This document shows, in pieces, positions 46,188 to 54,748 of a stretch of DNA of 64,000 nucleotides. The position numbers were made by a program, and so were the translations under genes. Below the pieces are notes generated by a model, which worked only from the letters and a program-made list of their open reading frames with translations, ran no database searches and had not been told where the DNA came from. Source of the DNA: a virus; IMG/VR virus record IMGVR_UViG_3300023174_000039, positions 124,001 to 188,000 of that record; one strand, given 5' to 3'. How positions within the stretch are numbered: the stretch's first letter is position 1; each line of letters opens with the position of its first letter.

Positions 46188-46801
46188 GTACAATACTGAC
46201 TAGAGAGCAACTGAAACAAATGGTCAAAAATCCACATATCGATCACTGGTATGATGCACTAGAGCAGTTGTTGGATGATTATGAAATCAACACGCCACAG
46301 CGTGTGGCAGCCTTTATTGCACAATGCGCACATGAGTCAGGAAATTTTGTTTTTATCAAAGAAAATCTTAATTATAAAGCGGCCAGCTTGAGAAAAGTTT
46401 TCCCCAAGTATTTCCCCACAGACGCACTTGCGGCACAGTATGCCAACCGGCCTGAACAGATTGCCAACAGAGTGTATGCCAATCGCATGGGCAACAGTGA
46501 TGAAGCATCCGGTGATGGCTACAAGTACTGCGGGCGTGGCTTAATACAGTTGACAGGCAAGGACAACTACACATTCTTTGCAGGATCATTGGGCATTGCT
46601 GATGAAGAAGCCGCTGACTATCTGGCCACATTTGAAGGTGCTTGTCAAAGTGCCTGCTGGTTCTGGGAACAAAACAATCTAAATCGCTTTGCAGATGCAG
46701 GCGATATCAAAGGGCTCACAAGAGCCATCAATGGTGGTTACATTGGTCTAGAAGATCGTATCAAGCACTATGAACATGCCTTACATGTAATGGGAGTATA
46801 A
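46184..46801 (+). CDS. GH19 chitinase-type endolysin, 205 aa
   Basis: FIAQCAHESGNFVFIKENLN (catalytic Glu in AHESG) and CGRGLIQLTGKDNY are the GH19 hallmarks. Phage GH19 enzymes are muramidase-like endolysins that cut the peptidoglycan glycan chain. No signal peptide, so export needs a holin; candidate membrane proteins follow directly at 46803 and 47355. ATGA-coupled to the preceding gene. Confidence 0.92.
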   Translation: MSTILTREQLKQMVKNPHIDHWYDALEQLLDDYEINTPQRVAAFIAQCAHESGNFVFIKENLNYKAASLRKVFPKYFPTDALAAQYANRPEQIANRVYANRMGNSDEASGDGYKYCGRGLIQLTGKDNYTFFAGSLGIADEEAADYLATFEGACQSACWFWEQNNLNRFADAGDIKGLTRAINGGYIGLEDRIKHYEHALHVMGV

Positions 46802-46802
46802 A

Positions 46803-47339
46803 ATGGCAGAAGAAAAAAAACCTTTATCACGCAGTGAACGTGAAGCCTTAATCAAAGACAAAGCAGGACTGGTCATTGTGTTCATGGCGCTGTTTTTGGC
46901 AGCAAACACTTACTTGTCCAACACCTTTAGTGGCACAGCACAAACCAACCTGTTGCAGGCCAGCAACACATATGGATTTTATCAGTCAAAGTCGATCAAG
47001 CAAACCATTGCTGAAGGACAGCTAGAAGAAGCTCGAAAAGGCACAGACAAAGCCAGAATTGAAAAGCTAGAAGCCAAGATTGCTCGCTATGAAAGCGATC
47101 CCAAGACTGGCGAAGGCAAAGTAGAACTCTTGGCCAAAGCACGAGCACAAGAAGCCGCACGTGAAGAAGCCCGAGCACATGGACCATGGCTTACATTCTC
47201 GGGCATGCTGTTCCAACTGGCCATCGTGTTATTGTCAGCAAGTATTTTAGCAGTTAATAACAAAATGTACAAAGCCAGCTTGGGAGTAGGAGCACTAGGA
47301 CTAGTATTAATGGCCCAGGGCTATTGGTTGTGGATTTAA
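46803..47339 (+). CDS. DUF4337-like membrane protein, 178 aa
   Basis: Hydrophobic helices at about residues 22-38, 131-150 and 157-175 flank a helical periplasmic or cytoplasmic part (EEARKGTDKARIEKLEAKIA). The phrase NLLQASNTYGFYQSKSIKQ resembles DUF4337 membrane proteins. It follows the endolysin by 1 nt, so a holin-like or lysis-timing role is plausible but unproven. Confidence 0.7.
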   Translation: MAEEKKPLSRSEREALIKDKAGLVIVFMALFLAANTYLSNTFSGTAQTNLLQASNTYGFYQSKSIKQTIAEGQLEEARKGTDKARIEKLEAKIARYESDPKTGEGKVELLAKARAQEAAREEARAHGPWLTFSGMLFQLAIVLLSASILAVNNKMYKASLGVGALGLVLMAQGYWLWI

Positions 47340-47354
47340 TATCAAGGAGTTGAC

Positions 47355-47894
47355 ATGGCAGAAAAAATGAGTGAGAGTGAAAAGAAAAAAGAAGACTGGA
47401 TGAATTCAAAATGGCGTCCCATGATGGGGTGGTCATACATGTTGACTTGCATTGCAGACTTTGTGATATTCCCTGTGTTATGGAGCATATTGCAAAGTGT
47501 TTCAAAAGGTCAAGTAAATGTACAGTGGCAACCTATTACACTGCAAGGTGCTGGCCTGTACCACATTGCAATGGGTGCTGTGCTGGGTATTGCGGCTTAT
47601 GGTCGTACACAGGAAAAACTAGGAGGAGCAAACAATGGCGGAATCAACTTACCACAGAATGTCGGTACAACATATCAAGTACCTGGAGCAACACCGCAGT
47701 CCGGGGCCGGTGCGTTTGGTTCACCAGCACCAGTCACAAACTCCTGGGGCTCACAACCCTTGGGTGTATCAGTCTCTCCCGCTCCAAGTTGGGGCACAAC
47801 TCCTGTCTCAACAGGGTTCGGTGCTGCCGGAGTGACCACAGGTTTTGGGGGTAAACTTGCTCCTCCACAACCTGACTTTTATCCAGAAAGATAA
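47355..47894 (+). CDS. probable holin (3TM holin-like), 179 aa
   Basis: WRPMMGWSYMLTCIADFVIF resembles the start of the GTA/phage 3TM holin family (W-R-P-x-x-G-x-x-Y ... F-D-F-x-x-x-P). Hydrophobic helices lie at about 26-50 and 65-85. The last 90 residues are Gly/Ser/Pro-rich and probably disordered, unusual for a holin. AAGGAG precedes ATG 47355. Its place after the endolysin supports a lysis role. Confidence 0.72.
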   Translation: MAEKMSESEKKKEDWMNSKWRPMMGWSYMLTCIADFVIFPVLWSILQSVSKGQVNVQWQPITLQGAGLYHIAMGAVLGIAAYGRTQEKLGGANNGGINLPQNVGTTYQVPGATPQSGAGAFGSPAPVTNSWGSQPLGVSVSPAPSWGTTPVSTGFGAAGVTTGFGGKLAPPQPDFYPER

Positions 47895-48112
47895 TGATGA
47901 AAAAACTATTATTAATATTAGCCCTGACACTAGGTGGCCAATTTGCTGTGGCCAATGAGCCCGCACATGAAACCAAAAAGATCTGTGTTGATGTCAAAGA
48001 CAAGGAAGGCAAAGATGTAATTGATCCCAAAACCAAACAGGTCAAACAGAACTGCAAACAGGTCAAACAACACAAAAAACTAGAAGGTACTGATGTGCCG
48101 GTCAAGAAGTAA
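47894..48112 (+). CDS. small secreted protein, 72 aa
   Basis: Signal peptide MKKLLLILALTLGGQFAVA is followed by a Lys/Asp-rich mature part with two Cys (KKICVDVKDKEGKDV; QNCKQVKQ) that could form a disulfide in the periplasm. TAATG overlap with the holin gene; two Met codons (47894, 47897) are possible starts. Function unknown; a lysis accessory or periplasmic inhibitor are options. Confidence 0.72.
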   Translation: MMKKLLLILALTLGGQFAVANEPAHETKKICVDVKDKEGKDVIDPKTKQVKQNCKQVKQHKKLEGTDVPVKK

Positions 48113-48141
48113 TTGACACCACTCTGAAAATCCTGTATAAT
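48113..48141 (+). promoter_or_regulatory. sigma70-type promoter for dnaJ
   Basis: TTGACA 48113-48118, 17-bp spacer, TATAAT 48136-48141. The -10 box lies partly in the stem of the hairpin at 48127-48158. Confidence 0.87.
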
Positions 48142-48161
48142 TATGTGTACAGGATTTTTTT
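48127..48161 (+). terminator. terminator overlapping the dnaJ promoter
   Basis: Perfect 11-bp inverted repeat (48127-48137 with 48148-48158), 10-nt loop, then a run of T to 48161. It should stop transcription from the lysis operon, while the promoter whose -10 box is in the same hairpin restarts it. The dnaJ ATG follows at once. Confidence 0.8.
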
Positions 48162-48938
48162 ATGACCGATCATTATGCCGCCTTAGGTGTGCCTCGAACT
48201 GCCAGTGCAGATGAAATTAAACGAGCATTTCGCAAGTTGGCCAGCCAGCACCATCCCGACAAAGGTGGAGACACTGCCAAGTTCCAGGCCATCCAGGCAG
48301 CCTATGCCACTATAGGTGATGAACAAAAACGTGCCGAGTATGATAACCCGCAACCACAGTTTGGTGGATTTGGCGGCGGGCATCCACAGTTCAACGATAT
48401 CTTTGCACAGATGTTTGGAGGTGGTGGGTTTCCAGGACAACAGCCACGCAGAAATCATGTGCGTATGACCTTGTATGTGAGTCTGTTGGACATAGCACAG
48501 GGTGGACGTAAACCCGTGAGCATAGGCACAGCACAAGGACAAAGCACCATTGAAATTGATATCCCATTGGGATTAAATGATGGAGACAATGTGCAGTACG
48601 CTGGGCTTGCACCTGGCGGACAGGATCTGGTGGTCACTTTCAGAACACGGCCAGACCCGGTATGGGAACGAGACGGACTTAATCTAACCAGAGAATACAC
48701 TGTGAGTGTTTGGGATCTAATCTTGGGCACAGATGTCGATGTGCAGAACATACTGGGACACACTCTGACAATTCGTGTGCCTGCTCGTTGCCAACCAGGT
48801 ACTGTGTTACGATGCCGCGGCCAAGGCATTAGAGATCGTCGTGGTATTCAGGGCGACATGTTTGTGAAACTACGAGCAACTATTCCGGATAACCTCCCAC
48901 TCGAATTACTGGAAGCAATAGAAAAATATCGGCAATAA
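48162..48938 (+). CDS. dnaJ: DnaJ/CbpA-type co-chaperone, 258 aa
   Basis: A complete J domain (residues 1-65) with H31-P32-D33 and the following DKGGDTAKFQAIQAAYATIG. A Gly/Phe-rich linker (FGGFGGGHPQF) and the two C-terminal beta domains follow (VRMTLYVSLLDIAQGGRKPV; LRCRGQGIRDRRGIQGDMFV). The zinc-finger of DnaJ is missing, so it is class II (CbpA-like). It would direct host DnaK to phage substrates. A T-rich sequence precedes the ATG and no strong ribosome-binding site is seen. Confidence 0.93.
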   Translation: MTDHYAALGVPRTASADEIKRAFRKLASQHHPDKGGDTAKFQAIQAAYATIGDEQKRAEYDNPQPQFGGFGGGHPQFNDIFAQMFGGGGFPGQQPRRNHVRMTLYVSLLDIAQGGRKPVSIGTAQGQSTIEIDIPLGLNDGDNVQYAGLAPGGQDLVVTFRTRPDPVWERDGLNLTREYTVSVWDLILGTDVDVQNILGHTLTIRVPARCQPGTVLRCRGQGIRDRRGIQGDMFVKLRATIPDNLPLELLEAIEKYRQ

Positions 48939-48953
48939 ATATTTTCGTAATGG

Positions 48954-48982
48954 TTGCTTGTTGTTGATCAACACAGTATAAT
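48954..48982 (+). promoter_or_regulatory. sigma70-type promoter for the ClpA-like gene
   Basis: TTGCTT 48954-48959, 17-bp spacer, TATAAT 48977-48982. AAAGGA stands before ATG 49012. Confidence 0.75.
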
Positions 48983-49011
48983 AACAATATAATTGGTAAA
49001 AAAGGAACTTG

Positions 49012-51273
49012 ATGCAGAACAATCCTGAAGTAGAACAAGTGGTTGAAACCGCTGTTAATTTGGCTAGAGAAAAACAGCACGAATACGTGCTGACCGAACA
49101 CCTGTTGCTGGGCATGTTACGACACATGCCATTTAGGCGAGTGGTTGAAAAGTTTGGTGCCGATGCTGACCTACTGGATATTGAATTAAATGTATACCTA
49201 GACAGTCAGGTCAACCTAGTTAGCAACGCCAAAGATGTCCAACCTCGCAAAACACAGGCGTTGGAACGTATCTTTAATCGTGCCAATGTGCAGGTGATGT
49301 TTACCGGTCGCAGAACCATGAATGTGATTGACATTTATCTGAGCATCATGGCCGAAACCAATAGTCATGCACATTACTTTTTGCTCAAGTACGGTATTCG
49401 CAAAGCAGAATTCATCGAGTTCTATCAAAAGAATCACCAGCCCGAGAGTGTGAAAATGAATGCCCAGCAGGCCACAGACATTCTGGAAGAGCATTGCACA
49501 AACATTTCAGCAATGGCAGCCAAGAATCAGTTAGAACCCTTGATTGGTCGCAGTCAAGAACTGGAGGACATGATCACTGTGTTGGCACGGCGCTTCAAGG
49601 CCAATGTGCTCATGGTAGGTGATCCTGGGGTGGGCAAAACTGCCATCATCGACGGACTTGCACAAGAGATACACAACAACTGTGTGCCCGAGTTCCTTAA
49701 AGGACACGAAGTATGGGGTCTTGAGATTGGGTCATTACTGGCAGGAAGCAAGTATCGCGGAGAGTTTGAAGAAAAGTTCAAGCAGGTTATTGCCGCACTA
49801 GAAGCCAAGAAGAACTGTATATTGTTTGTGGATGAAGCACACACCATGCGTGGCGCAGGATCATCGGGACAGAGCAACTTGGACTTTGCCAACATGCTGA
49901 AACCAGCAATTACCAAGGGCAACCTCAAAGTCATTGCATCAACCACTTGGGAAGAATACTACGAGAGTTTTGAAAAGGATCGTGCCTTGATGCGCAGATT
50001 CCACAGACTGTCAATTGATGAACCCAATGATGCAACCACAGAACAAATCCTCATTGGGCTGAGTCCACGACTAGAAAAGTTCCACAATGTCATGATTGAT
50101 ACAGAAGCCATGACAGCGGCTGTGGAACTGAGCGGACGTTACATTCATGACAAAAAGAATCCCGACAAATCAATTGACTTGTTGGATGGTGCTTGTGCTC
50201 GACAGCGTGTGCGGGATGCAGGACTGGTAACAGTTACCAAAGACATGATCATGGCGCAGGTCAGCAAGGTAGCAGGTGTGCCCATGGATCGCTTGCAGAA
50301 CGAGCGTAGCACAAACATTGTGGATCTTGAAAGCAATATCAAGCAGAAGCTCTACGGCCAAGATGCCGCTGTGGATTCAGTGCTAGAGCGTGTGTACATT
50401 AACTTTGCAGGCATTGGTGCAACAACTCGCCCTATGGCAAGTTTCCTGTTCTTGGGTCCAACAGGTACAGGCAAAACAGAACTGGCCAAACTGCTGAGTG
50501 AAAACTTGGACATGAAACTGCTCAAGTACGACATGAGTGAGTATCAAGAAAAGCACACAGTATCCAGCTTGATCGGTGCGCCGCCAGGTTATGTGGGCTT
50601 TGAGGATGGCAATGTAGGTGGCGGCAAGCTGATCAGTGATCTTACTAAAAACCCATTCTCGATTATCTTGTTTGATGAAATTGAAAAAGCACACCCTGAT
50701 GTTTCCAATATCCTGTTGCAGATGCTGGACGAAGGACACATCACAAGCTCTGCAGGCAAGCGTGTGGATGTCAAAAACACCATCATTATCCTGACTTCAA
50801 ATTTGGGTGCGCGAGACAACGAAAGCAATGCCATTGGTTTTGGATCACAGGAAAAGACCGGCAACGAAGACCGGGCAATGAAAGAGTTCTTCAAGCCTGA
50901 ACTGCGTAATCGTATTGATCAGATCTGTAGATTTAACAAGCTGGACCGGCTGGCCATCAAGAAGATTGTGATCAAGTTTGCAGATCAACTCAAAGCCAGT
51001 TTAGATGAAAAACACATTCGACTCACACTCAGTGAAGATGTCATAGACATGCTGGCCGACAAAGGCTACGATCCCAAGATGGGTGCTAGACCCTTGGCAC
51101 GCAAGATTGATGAATTGATCAAAGTACCTTTATCTAAGAAAATTCTATTTGATCGACTCGGCAACTGCGAAGTGTTTGTGACCATGCAAGGTGATTCAGT
51201 ACATTTTGAATCTGTTGCACACCTTGTGCCCGTGGTAGACAACGATGGCATTATCCGATTCCCAGATGTTTGA
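49012..51273 (+). CDS. clpA: ClpA-like AAA+ unfoldase, 753 aa
   Basis: N-terminal Clp repeat domain (EVEQVVETAVNLAREKQHEY; LTEHLLLGMLRH), first AAA with Walker A GDPGVGKT (203-210) and VDEAHTM, second AAA with GPTGTGKT (482-489) and FDEIEKAHPDV. No ClpB-type middle coiled coil. An I608-G-F610 loop (NAIGFGSQEK) sits where ClpA has its ClpP-binding IGL loop, so it can probably dock on host ClpP. Its own promoter follows dnaJ. No phage ClpP or ClpS was seen. It may redirect host proteolysis. Confidence 0.92.
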   Translation: MQNNPEVEQVVETAVNLAREKQHEYVLTEHLLLGMLRHMPFRRVVEKFGADADLLDIELNVYLDSQVNLVSNAKDVQPRKTQALERIFNRANVQVMFTGRRTMNVIDIYLSIMAETNSHAHYFLLKYGIRKAEFIEFYQKNHQPESVKMNAQQATDILEEHCTNISAMAAKNQLEPLIGRSQELEDMITVLARRFKANVLMVGDPGVGKTAIIDGLAQEIHNNCVPEFLKGHEVWGLEIGSLLAGSKYRGEFEEKFKQVIAALEAKKNCILFVDEAHTMRGAGSSGQSNLDFANMLKPAITKGNLKVIASTTWEEYYESFEKDRALMRRFHRLSIDEPNDATTEQILIGLSPRLEKFHNVMIDTEAMTAAVELSGRYIHDKKNPDKSIDLLDGACARQRVRDAGLVTVTKDMIMAQVSKVAGVPMDRLQNERSTNIVDLESNIKQKLYGQDAAVDSVLERVYINFAGIGATTRPMASFLFLGPTGTGKTELAKLLSENLDMKLLKYDMSEYQEKHTVSSLIGAPPGYVGFEDGNVGGGKLISDLTKNPFSIILFDEIEKAHPDVSNILLQMLDEGHITSSAGKRVDVKNTIIILTSNLGARDNESNAIGFGSQEKTGNEDRAMKEFFKPELRNRIDQICRFNKLDRLAIKKIVIKFADQLKASLDEKHIRLTLSEDVIDMLADKGYDPKMGARPLARKIDELIKVPLSKKILFDRLGNCEVFVTMQGDSVHFESVAHLVPVVDNDGIIRFPDV

Positions 51274-51928
51274 TATTGACACAACAATAGACCAACGTAG
51301 CGAACCGTACTACAAGCAGTATCACCACTGCTTGATATGGTGGATCCCCGAAGGCAACATGATGCGCAAGTTGGATCACAAAAGTATTGACACCAATATT
51401 TTTTGGCGCAACAACTATCTACAGCATTGGCGTAGCACACATCAACGAACAAACATAACTGAACAAGATCAACTGCGACTACACGAGGTTTGTGATATGT
51501 TGCTGGCCGTAACCACCCCGTTTAAAAAAGTGGTATGTAACAACACAATGTGGCTGTATACCAATACGCCAGAAGATTTTGAGATAATTGTATCGCAACC
51601 AGGTACCAAACTGATCGAACGCAGACAAGCAGATGTATGTTTGCCCACTGACTGTGTGGTGCTGAATCGTCCTCGACACCGGTTTAGAACCTACTTCCGT
51701 GAACGTTTTGTAGACGAGTCACAACGCAAAATAATAACAAAATACTTTGTGACACGGCCTGAGCAATATCGTCCAGGGCCAGGATTCAAGCAGTTCTTGC
51801 GTGGTGCACGTATGTGGATTCCGGCAAACTATTTTGTAGATCATGATGATGAACAGGATGCACTGCTTATAAACATAGCATGCCCGCAACTGGTTAGAAA
51901 AACTCTACCGATACAGGCTCGTAACTAA
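51266..51928 (+). CDS. hypothetical protein, 220 aa
   Basis: ATG 51266 overlaps the ClpA-like stop by 8 nt; ATG 51245 would add seven residues. Rich in Trp, Tyr, Arg (HHCLIWWIPEGNMMRKLDHK; RHRFRTYFRERFVDESQRKI), alpha/beta by look, with conserved-seeming end segments (FLRGARMWIPANYFVDHDDE). I associate it with T4-like conserved proteins but cannot name a function. Adjacent to ClpA, it might be an adaptor (speculative). Confidence 0.65.
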   Translation: MFDIDTTIDQRSEPYYKQYHHCLIWWIPEGNMMRKLDHKSIDTNIFWRNNYLQHWRSTHQRTNITEQDQLRLHEVCDMLLAVTTPFKKVVCNNTMWLYTNTPEDFEIIVSQPGTKLIERRQADVCLPTDCVVLNRPRHRFRTYFRERFVDESQRKIITKYFVTRPEQYRPGPGFKQFLRGARMWIPANYFVDHDDEQDALLINIACPQLVRKTLPIQARN

Positions 51929-51931
51929 ATA
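51926..51931 (+). promoter_or_regulatory. T4-late-type TAAATA element, short gap
   Basis: ACTAAATAC overlaps the upstream TAA stop and ends 7 nt before ATG 51939, with no ribosome-binding site. Confidence 0.62.
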
Positions 51932-51938
51932 CAACACT

Positions 51939-52106
51939 ATGGCAAAAATACACGAAGAAGTAGTTGTGATCAAACTCTCAAAATTGGTCAAAGACAGCGA
52001 TCCTGGTACTGATATTGCAACCGCTGACATTGTGGCTGCATTGCAAAGCGTGGCTGAAGAATTGGCAGGTGTGGGCGTGATTGTAGAAGCAGAACGAGCA
52101 CAATGA
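51939..52106 (+). CDS. small conserved T4-like phage protein, 55 aa
   Basis: MAKIHEEVVVIKLSKLVKD, then a helical acidic half (TADIVAALQSVAEELAGVGV). Small proteins with the start M-A-K-I-H-E-E-V are frequent in T4-like viruses. ATGA overlap with the next gene. Predicted leaderless from the adjacent TAAATA element. Confidence 0.75.
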   Translation: MAKIHEEVVVIKLSKLVKDSDPGTDIATADIVAALQSVAEELAGVGVIVEAERAQ

Positions 52107-52471
52107 CCGTTACTACCCAGTCGATCTTGACCAACGTTGTGTACAGTGAGCCGTCGGGCAACTATGACGGCAGTAGTCAAGACTGGGTCAGTGATGCTGT
52201 GCGAGCCGCAAACTACTATCGCGGACAAGGAAATTTACAAACAGTCACTTTCAGTGTGACTGATTTTGAAGGCATCTTGTATGCAGAAGCAACACTTGAT
52301 GCTGATGCACAAACAGCCACATGGTTTACCACTTACACATATGGAGACGGATCAACCACCCCATTGAGTGATTATCACCCGGCAACTATCACAGGAAACT
52401 TCACATGGATGCGAATGCGTGTTGAAGGTTTTTCAGGTGGTACAATAAATTCTGTCACCATTACCTATTAA
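52103..52471 (+). CDS. probable virion protein, beta-rich, 122 aa
   Basis: ATGA-coupled. Beta-strand-rich Ser/Thr sequence (QSILTNVVYSEPSGNYDGSS; TITGNFTWMRMRVEGFSGGT) of the kind found in head- or fibre-decoration proteins of T4-like cyanophage-type viruses. No enzyme motif. It lies behind a late-type element, consistent with a structural role. Confidence 0.68.
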   Translation: MTVTTQSILTNVVYSEPSGNYDGSSQDWVSDAVRAANYYRGQGNLQTVTFSVTDFEGILYAEATLDADAQTATWFTTYTYGDGSTTPLSDYHPATITGNFTWMRMRVEGFSGGTINSVTITY

Positions 52472-52485
52472 TTTTAAGGATTATC

Positions 52486-52923
52486 ATGAGCAATTTTACA
52501 ACCATTTCTGGATCAATAGATTCCAACGACAAACAAGTACCGTTAGGTACAGAAGTTTGGATTGATGATACTTGTATCATCAATGTAGAACATGTGGATC
52601 AGATCATACATTTTTCACATGAACTAACAGACGAAGATGGTGAACACGAGCTTCGTATTGTGATGAAAAACAAGACCTCAGAGCATACAGATGTGAATGA
52701 AGACGGTAAAATTGTACGAGATGCAAGATTAATCATCAATGATATCAAATTTGATGAGGTTAAATTAACTTACAATCAACTGATAAAAATCATCTACAAA
52801 CATGATTTTAATGGCAGTGCAGAAGAAATAGAAGACCAATTTTATGAAGAGTTAGGTTGCAATGGCACCGCTAGTTTGAAGTTCACTACACCTACATATC
52901 TTTGGTTGCTAGAAAATCAGTAA
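52486..52923 (+). CDS. hypothetical protein, 145 aa
   Basis: TAAGGA before ATG 52486. An acidic beta-sandwich-like sequence (TEVWIDDTCIINVEHVDQII; HELRIVMKNKTSEHTDVNED) with a shorter end domain (YKHDFNGSAEEIEDQFYEEL). Resembles small carbohydrate-binding-like or fibre-accessory phage proteins, without a firm assignment. More AT-rich than its neighbours. Confidence 0.65.
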   Translation: MSNFTTISGSIDSNDKQVPLGTEVWIDDTCIINVEHVDQIIHFSHELTDEDGEHELRIVMKNKTSEHTDVNEDGKIVRDARLIINDIKFDEVKLTYNQLIKIIYKHDFNGSAEEIEDQFYEELGCNGTASLKFTTPTYLWLLENQ

Positions 52924-52926
52924 TAC

Positions 52927-52932
52927 TAAATA
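52927..52932 (+). promoter_or_regulatory. T4-late-type TAAATA element, short gap
   Basis: ACTAAATACTAGCT then ATG 52939; gap 6 nt, no ribosome-binding site. Confidence 0.65.
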
Positions 52933-52938
52933 CTAGCT

Positions 52939-54738
52939 ATGAAACAGCTAGTAATCATGCCCGGGGGATTCCACCCCTTTCATGCGGGACACGCCGCTCT
53001 TTATCAATCTGCCGTTGAAGCATTTCCCGGTGCTGATGTATATGTGGCTGCCACCAACGATACCAGCACACGCCCTTTTCCGTTTCCTGTCAAAGAAAAA
53101 CTAGCACAATTGGCCGGGGTTCCCAAAGGCCGATTCATGCAGGTTAAATCGCCTTTTCGAGCAGAAGAAATCACAGCACCTTACGATCCCAACAACACAC
53201 AGTTGATCTTTGTGCGTTCAGATAAAGACGCAGGATCACAACCTCGTCCAGGTGGCAACAAAAAAGACGGATCACCTGCATACCTACAACCATATGATGA
53301 TGCCAGTGATCTGCCCATGAGTCAACATGCTTACATGGCCTACTTGCCTACTGTGGAGTTCGGACCTGGCATGACATCAGCCACAGAGATTCGCAGTGCA
53401 TGGCCCCGGCTAAATGAAAAACGCAAAACAGCTCTGGTCATGAGCCTGTATCCCAAGGCACAGACTAATCCCAAGCTGGCAGCCACAGTGGTTAAACTGT
53501 TGGACACAGCTATGGGCGCAGAACTAAATGAGTTTGCGTCTGCAGGCATTGACGACGGTAATGATAGTGACGATGAGAAAACATATCTGTTACAGCTGGC
53601 AGAAGATCTCAGTGAAGCCATGTACGGTCCCAATAAAAACAAACAAGCAATAGAAAATATAATGGCCAAGATCCGTGCTGTGGGAGGCGATGTAAAGATA
53701 ACATGGAATCCTGACGGCACATTTAATGTGGCAATGTATCATCCGGTACACTTCAAGCAAGGCTATCTAATTAGACTGGTTGGCCGGGGCAATCAAGGCC
53801 TGGACGAAAATACAGCGCCAAACCCACGTGTGAATTTAACCCCTAACTTTCCCAACTACGCTACCTTAATTGGAGAGTTTGTTGGCATTAAAAAGAATCG
53901 TGCGCTGTTTCGTATCATTGCCGCAGAGCTCCGGCCAGGACAAGGTGAAACTGAAAAGATCTTTCGAGCCATGAGTACCAACACTCCCATTGGCATTGAG
54001 ATTGGCAAAGTAAAAAATCGTGCTGTAGTAGAAAATGTAGGCAAAGAATTTATATTGTATATCAATGGTAAACCTGCTGCCAAGTATGTGGACCAACAAC
54101 AGGCCATACTAGACATGGCCGCGGTAAGAAAGAAATATCCTGCCGCTAGACTAGAACTCAAACACGAAGTGTGTGACATGCAAACTGTGAAACAAATCAA
54201 CGAAGGCGGCAGCATACTAGAAGCACTCAAGCCGGATGCGTTTGCTGTCTTGCAAAAAGCCAAACAAAACATAAAACAAAATCGTCAGCAAGAGCAACAG
54301 GCCAAACAACAGATTGAACCGGAACGTCAGCAAGAAGTTGATCAATGGGCACAAGACTTCCGGGCCAACAGTGCAAAATTAGCAGGACGTCAGCTGAAAC
54401 AAAGATTTGCCGCGCCTCCACCGGCTCCAATCCCTGTGGCTAAACCGGGTGAGGGATATTACGCATTAAAAGATAGATTGGCACAGTTAGATATTGCCAA
54501 ACAAAAGTTTGAAGAATTTAACAAATTGATTGCGTCAATTAAAAAGAAATATCCTTTAGTGGCAGACACGCTAGATCAACTGGAAAACAGTTTGTTACAA
54601 GATGTCAAGGACGGTGCCGCAGATAATTACGCATCTCTACTGACTAAATTAAACAAGTACAAAAATGCGTTGACAACCAGGTTTCCTGGCATAGTCAAAG
54701 AAGACCCCGATTACATCGAAGAAGGTCGCAAAATTTAA
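52939..54738 (+). CDS. nucleotidyltransferase (NMN adenylyltransferase-like) fused to cargo-type modules, 599 aa
   Basis: Residues 1-160 are a HIGH-type nucleotidyltransferase: PGGFHPFHAGHAAL with H15-x-x-H18, and MTSATEIRS (145-153) in the place of the I-S-S-T-x-I-R motif. Closest in look to NadM/CoaD-type enzymes. After it come a linker ELNEFASAG, a domain with YLLQLAEDLSEAMYG and DVKITWNPDGTFNVAMYHPV, a domain near 290-415, linkers QINEGGSILEA, and a Gln-rich coiled coil to the end. Expressed from a short-gap TAAATA element. With NadE it would give two NAD+ synthesis steps. Substrate specificity is inferred. Confidence 0.8.
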   Translation: MKQLVIMPGGFHPFHAGHAALYQSAVEAFPGADVYVAATNDTSTRPFPFPVKEKLAQLAGVPKGRFMQVKSPFRAEEITAPYDPNNTQLIFVRSDKDAGSQPRPGGNKKDGSPAYLQPYDDASDLPMSQHAYMAYLPTVEFGPGMTSATEIRSAWPRLNEKRKTALVMSLYPKAQTNPKLAATVVKLLDTAMGAELNEFASAGIDDGNDSDDEKTYLLQLAEDLSEAMYGPNKNKQAIENIMAKIRAVGGDVKITWNPDGTFNVAMYHPVHFKQGYLIRLVGRGNQGLDENTAPNPRVNLTPNFPNYATLIGEFVGIKKNRALFRIIAAELRPGQGETEKIFRAMSTNTPIGIEIGKVKNRAVVENVGKEFILYINGKPAAKYVDQQQAILDMAAVRKKYPAARLELKHEVCDMQTVKQINEGGSILEALKPDAFAVLQKAKQNIKQNRQQEQQAKQQIEPERQQEVDQWAQDFRANSAKLAGRQLKQRFAAPPPAPIPVAKPGEGYYALKDRLAQLDIAKQKFEEFNKLIASIKKKYPLVADTLDQLENSLLQDVKDGAADNYASLLTKLNKYKNALTTRFPGIVKEDPDYIEEGRKI

Positions 54739-54748
54739 CGCTGTCTGC

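Noticed and set aside
47411-47854. 147-codon plus-strand frame overlapping the holin-like gene
   Set aside because: Shadow of the Gly/Pro-rich 3' half of that gene, no ribosome-binding site, and no coherent domain.
48936-48941. TAAATA after dnaJ
   Set aside because: About 70 nt from the ClpA-like ATG, with a better TTGCTT-17-TATAAT promoter between; it coincides with the dnaJ stop.
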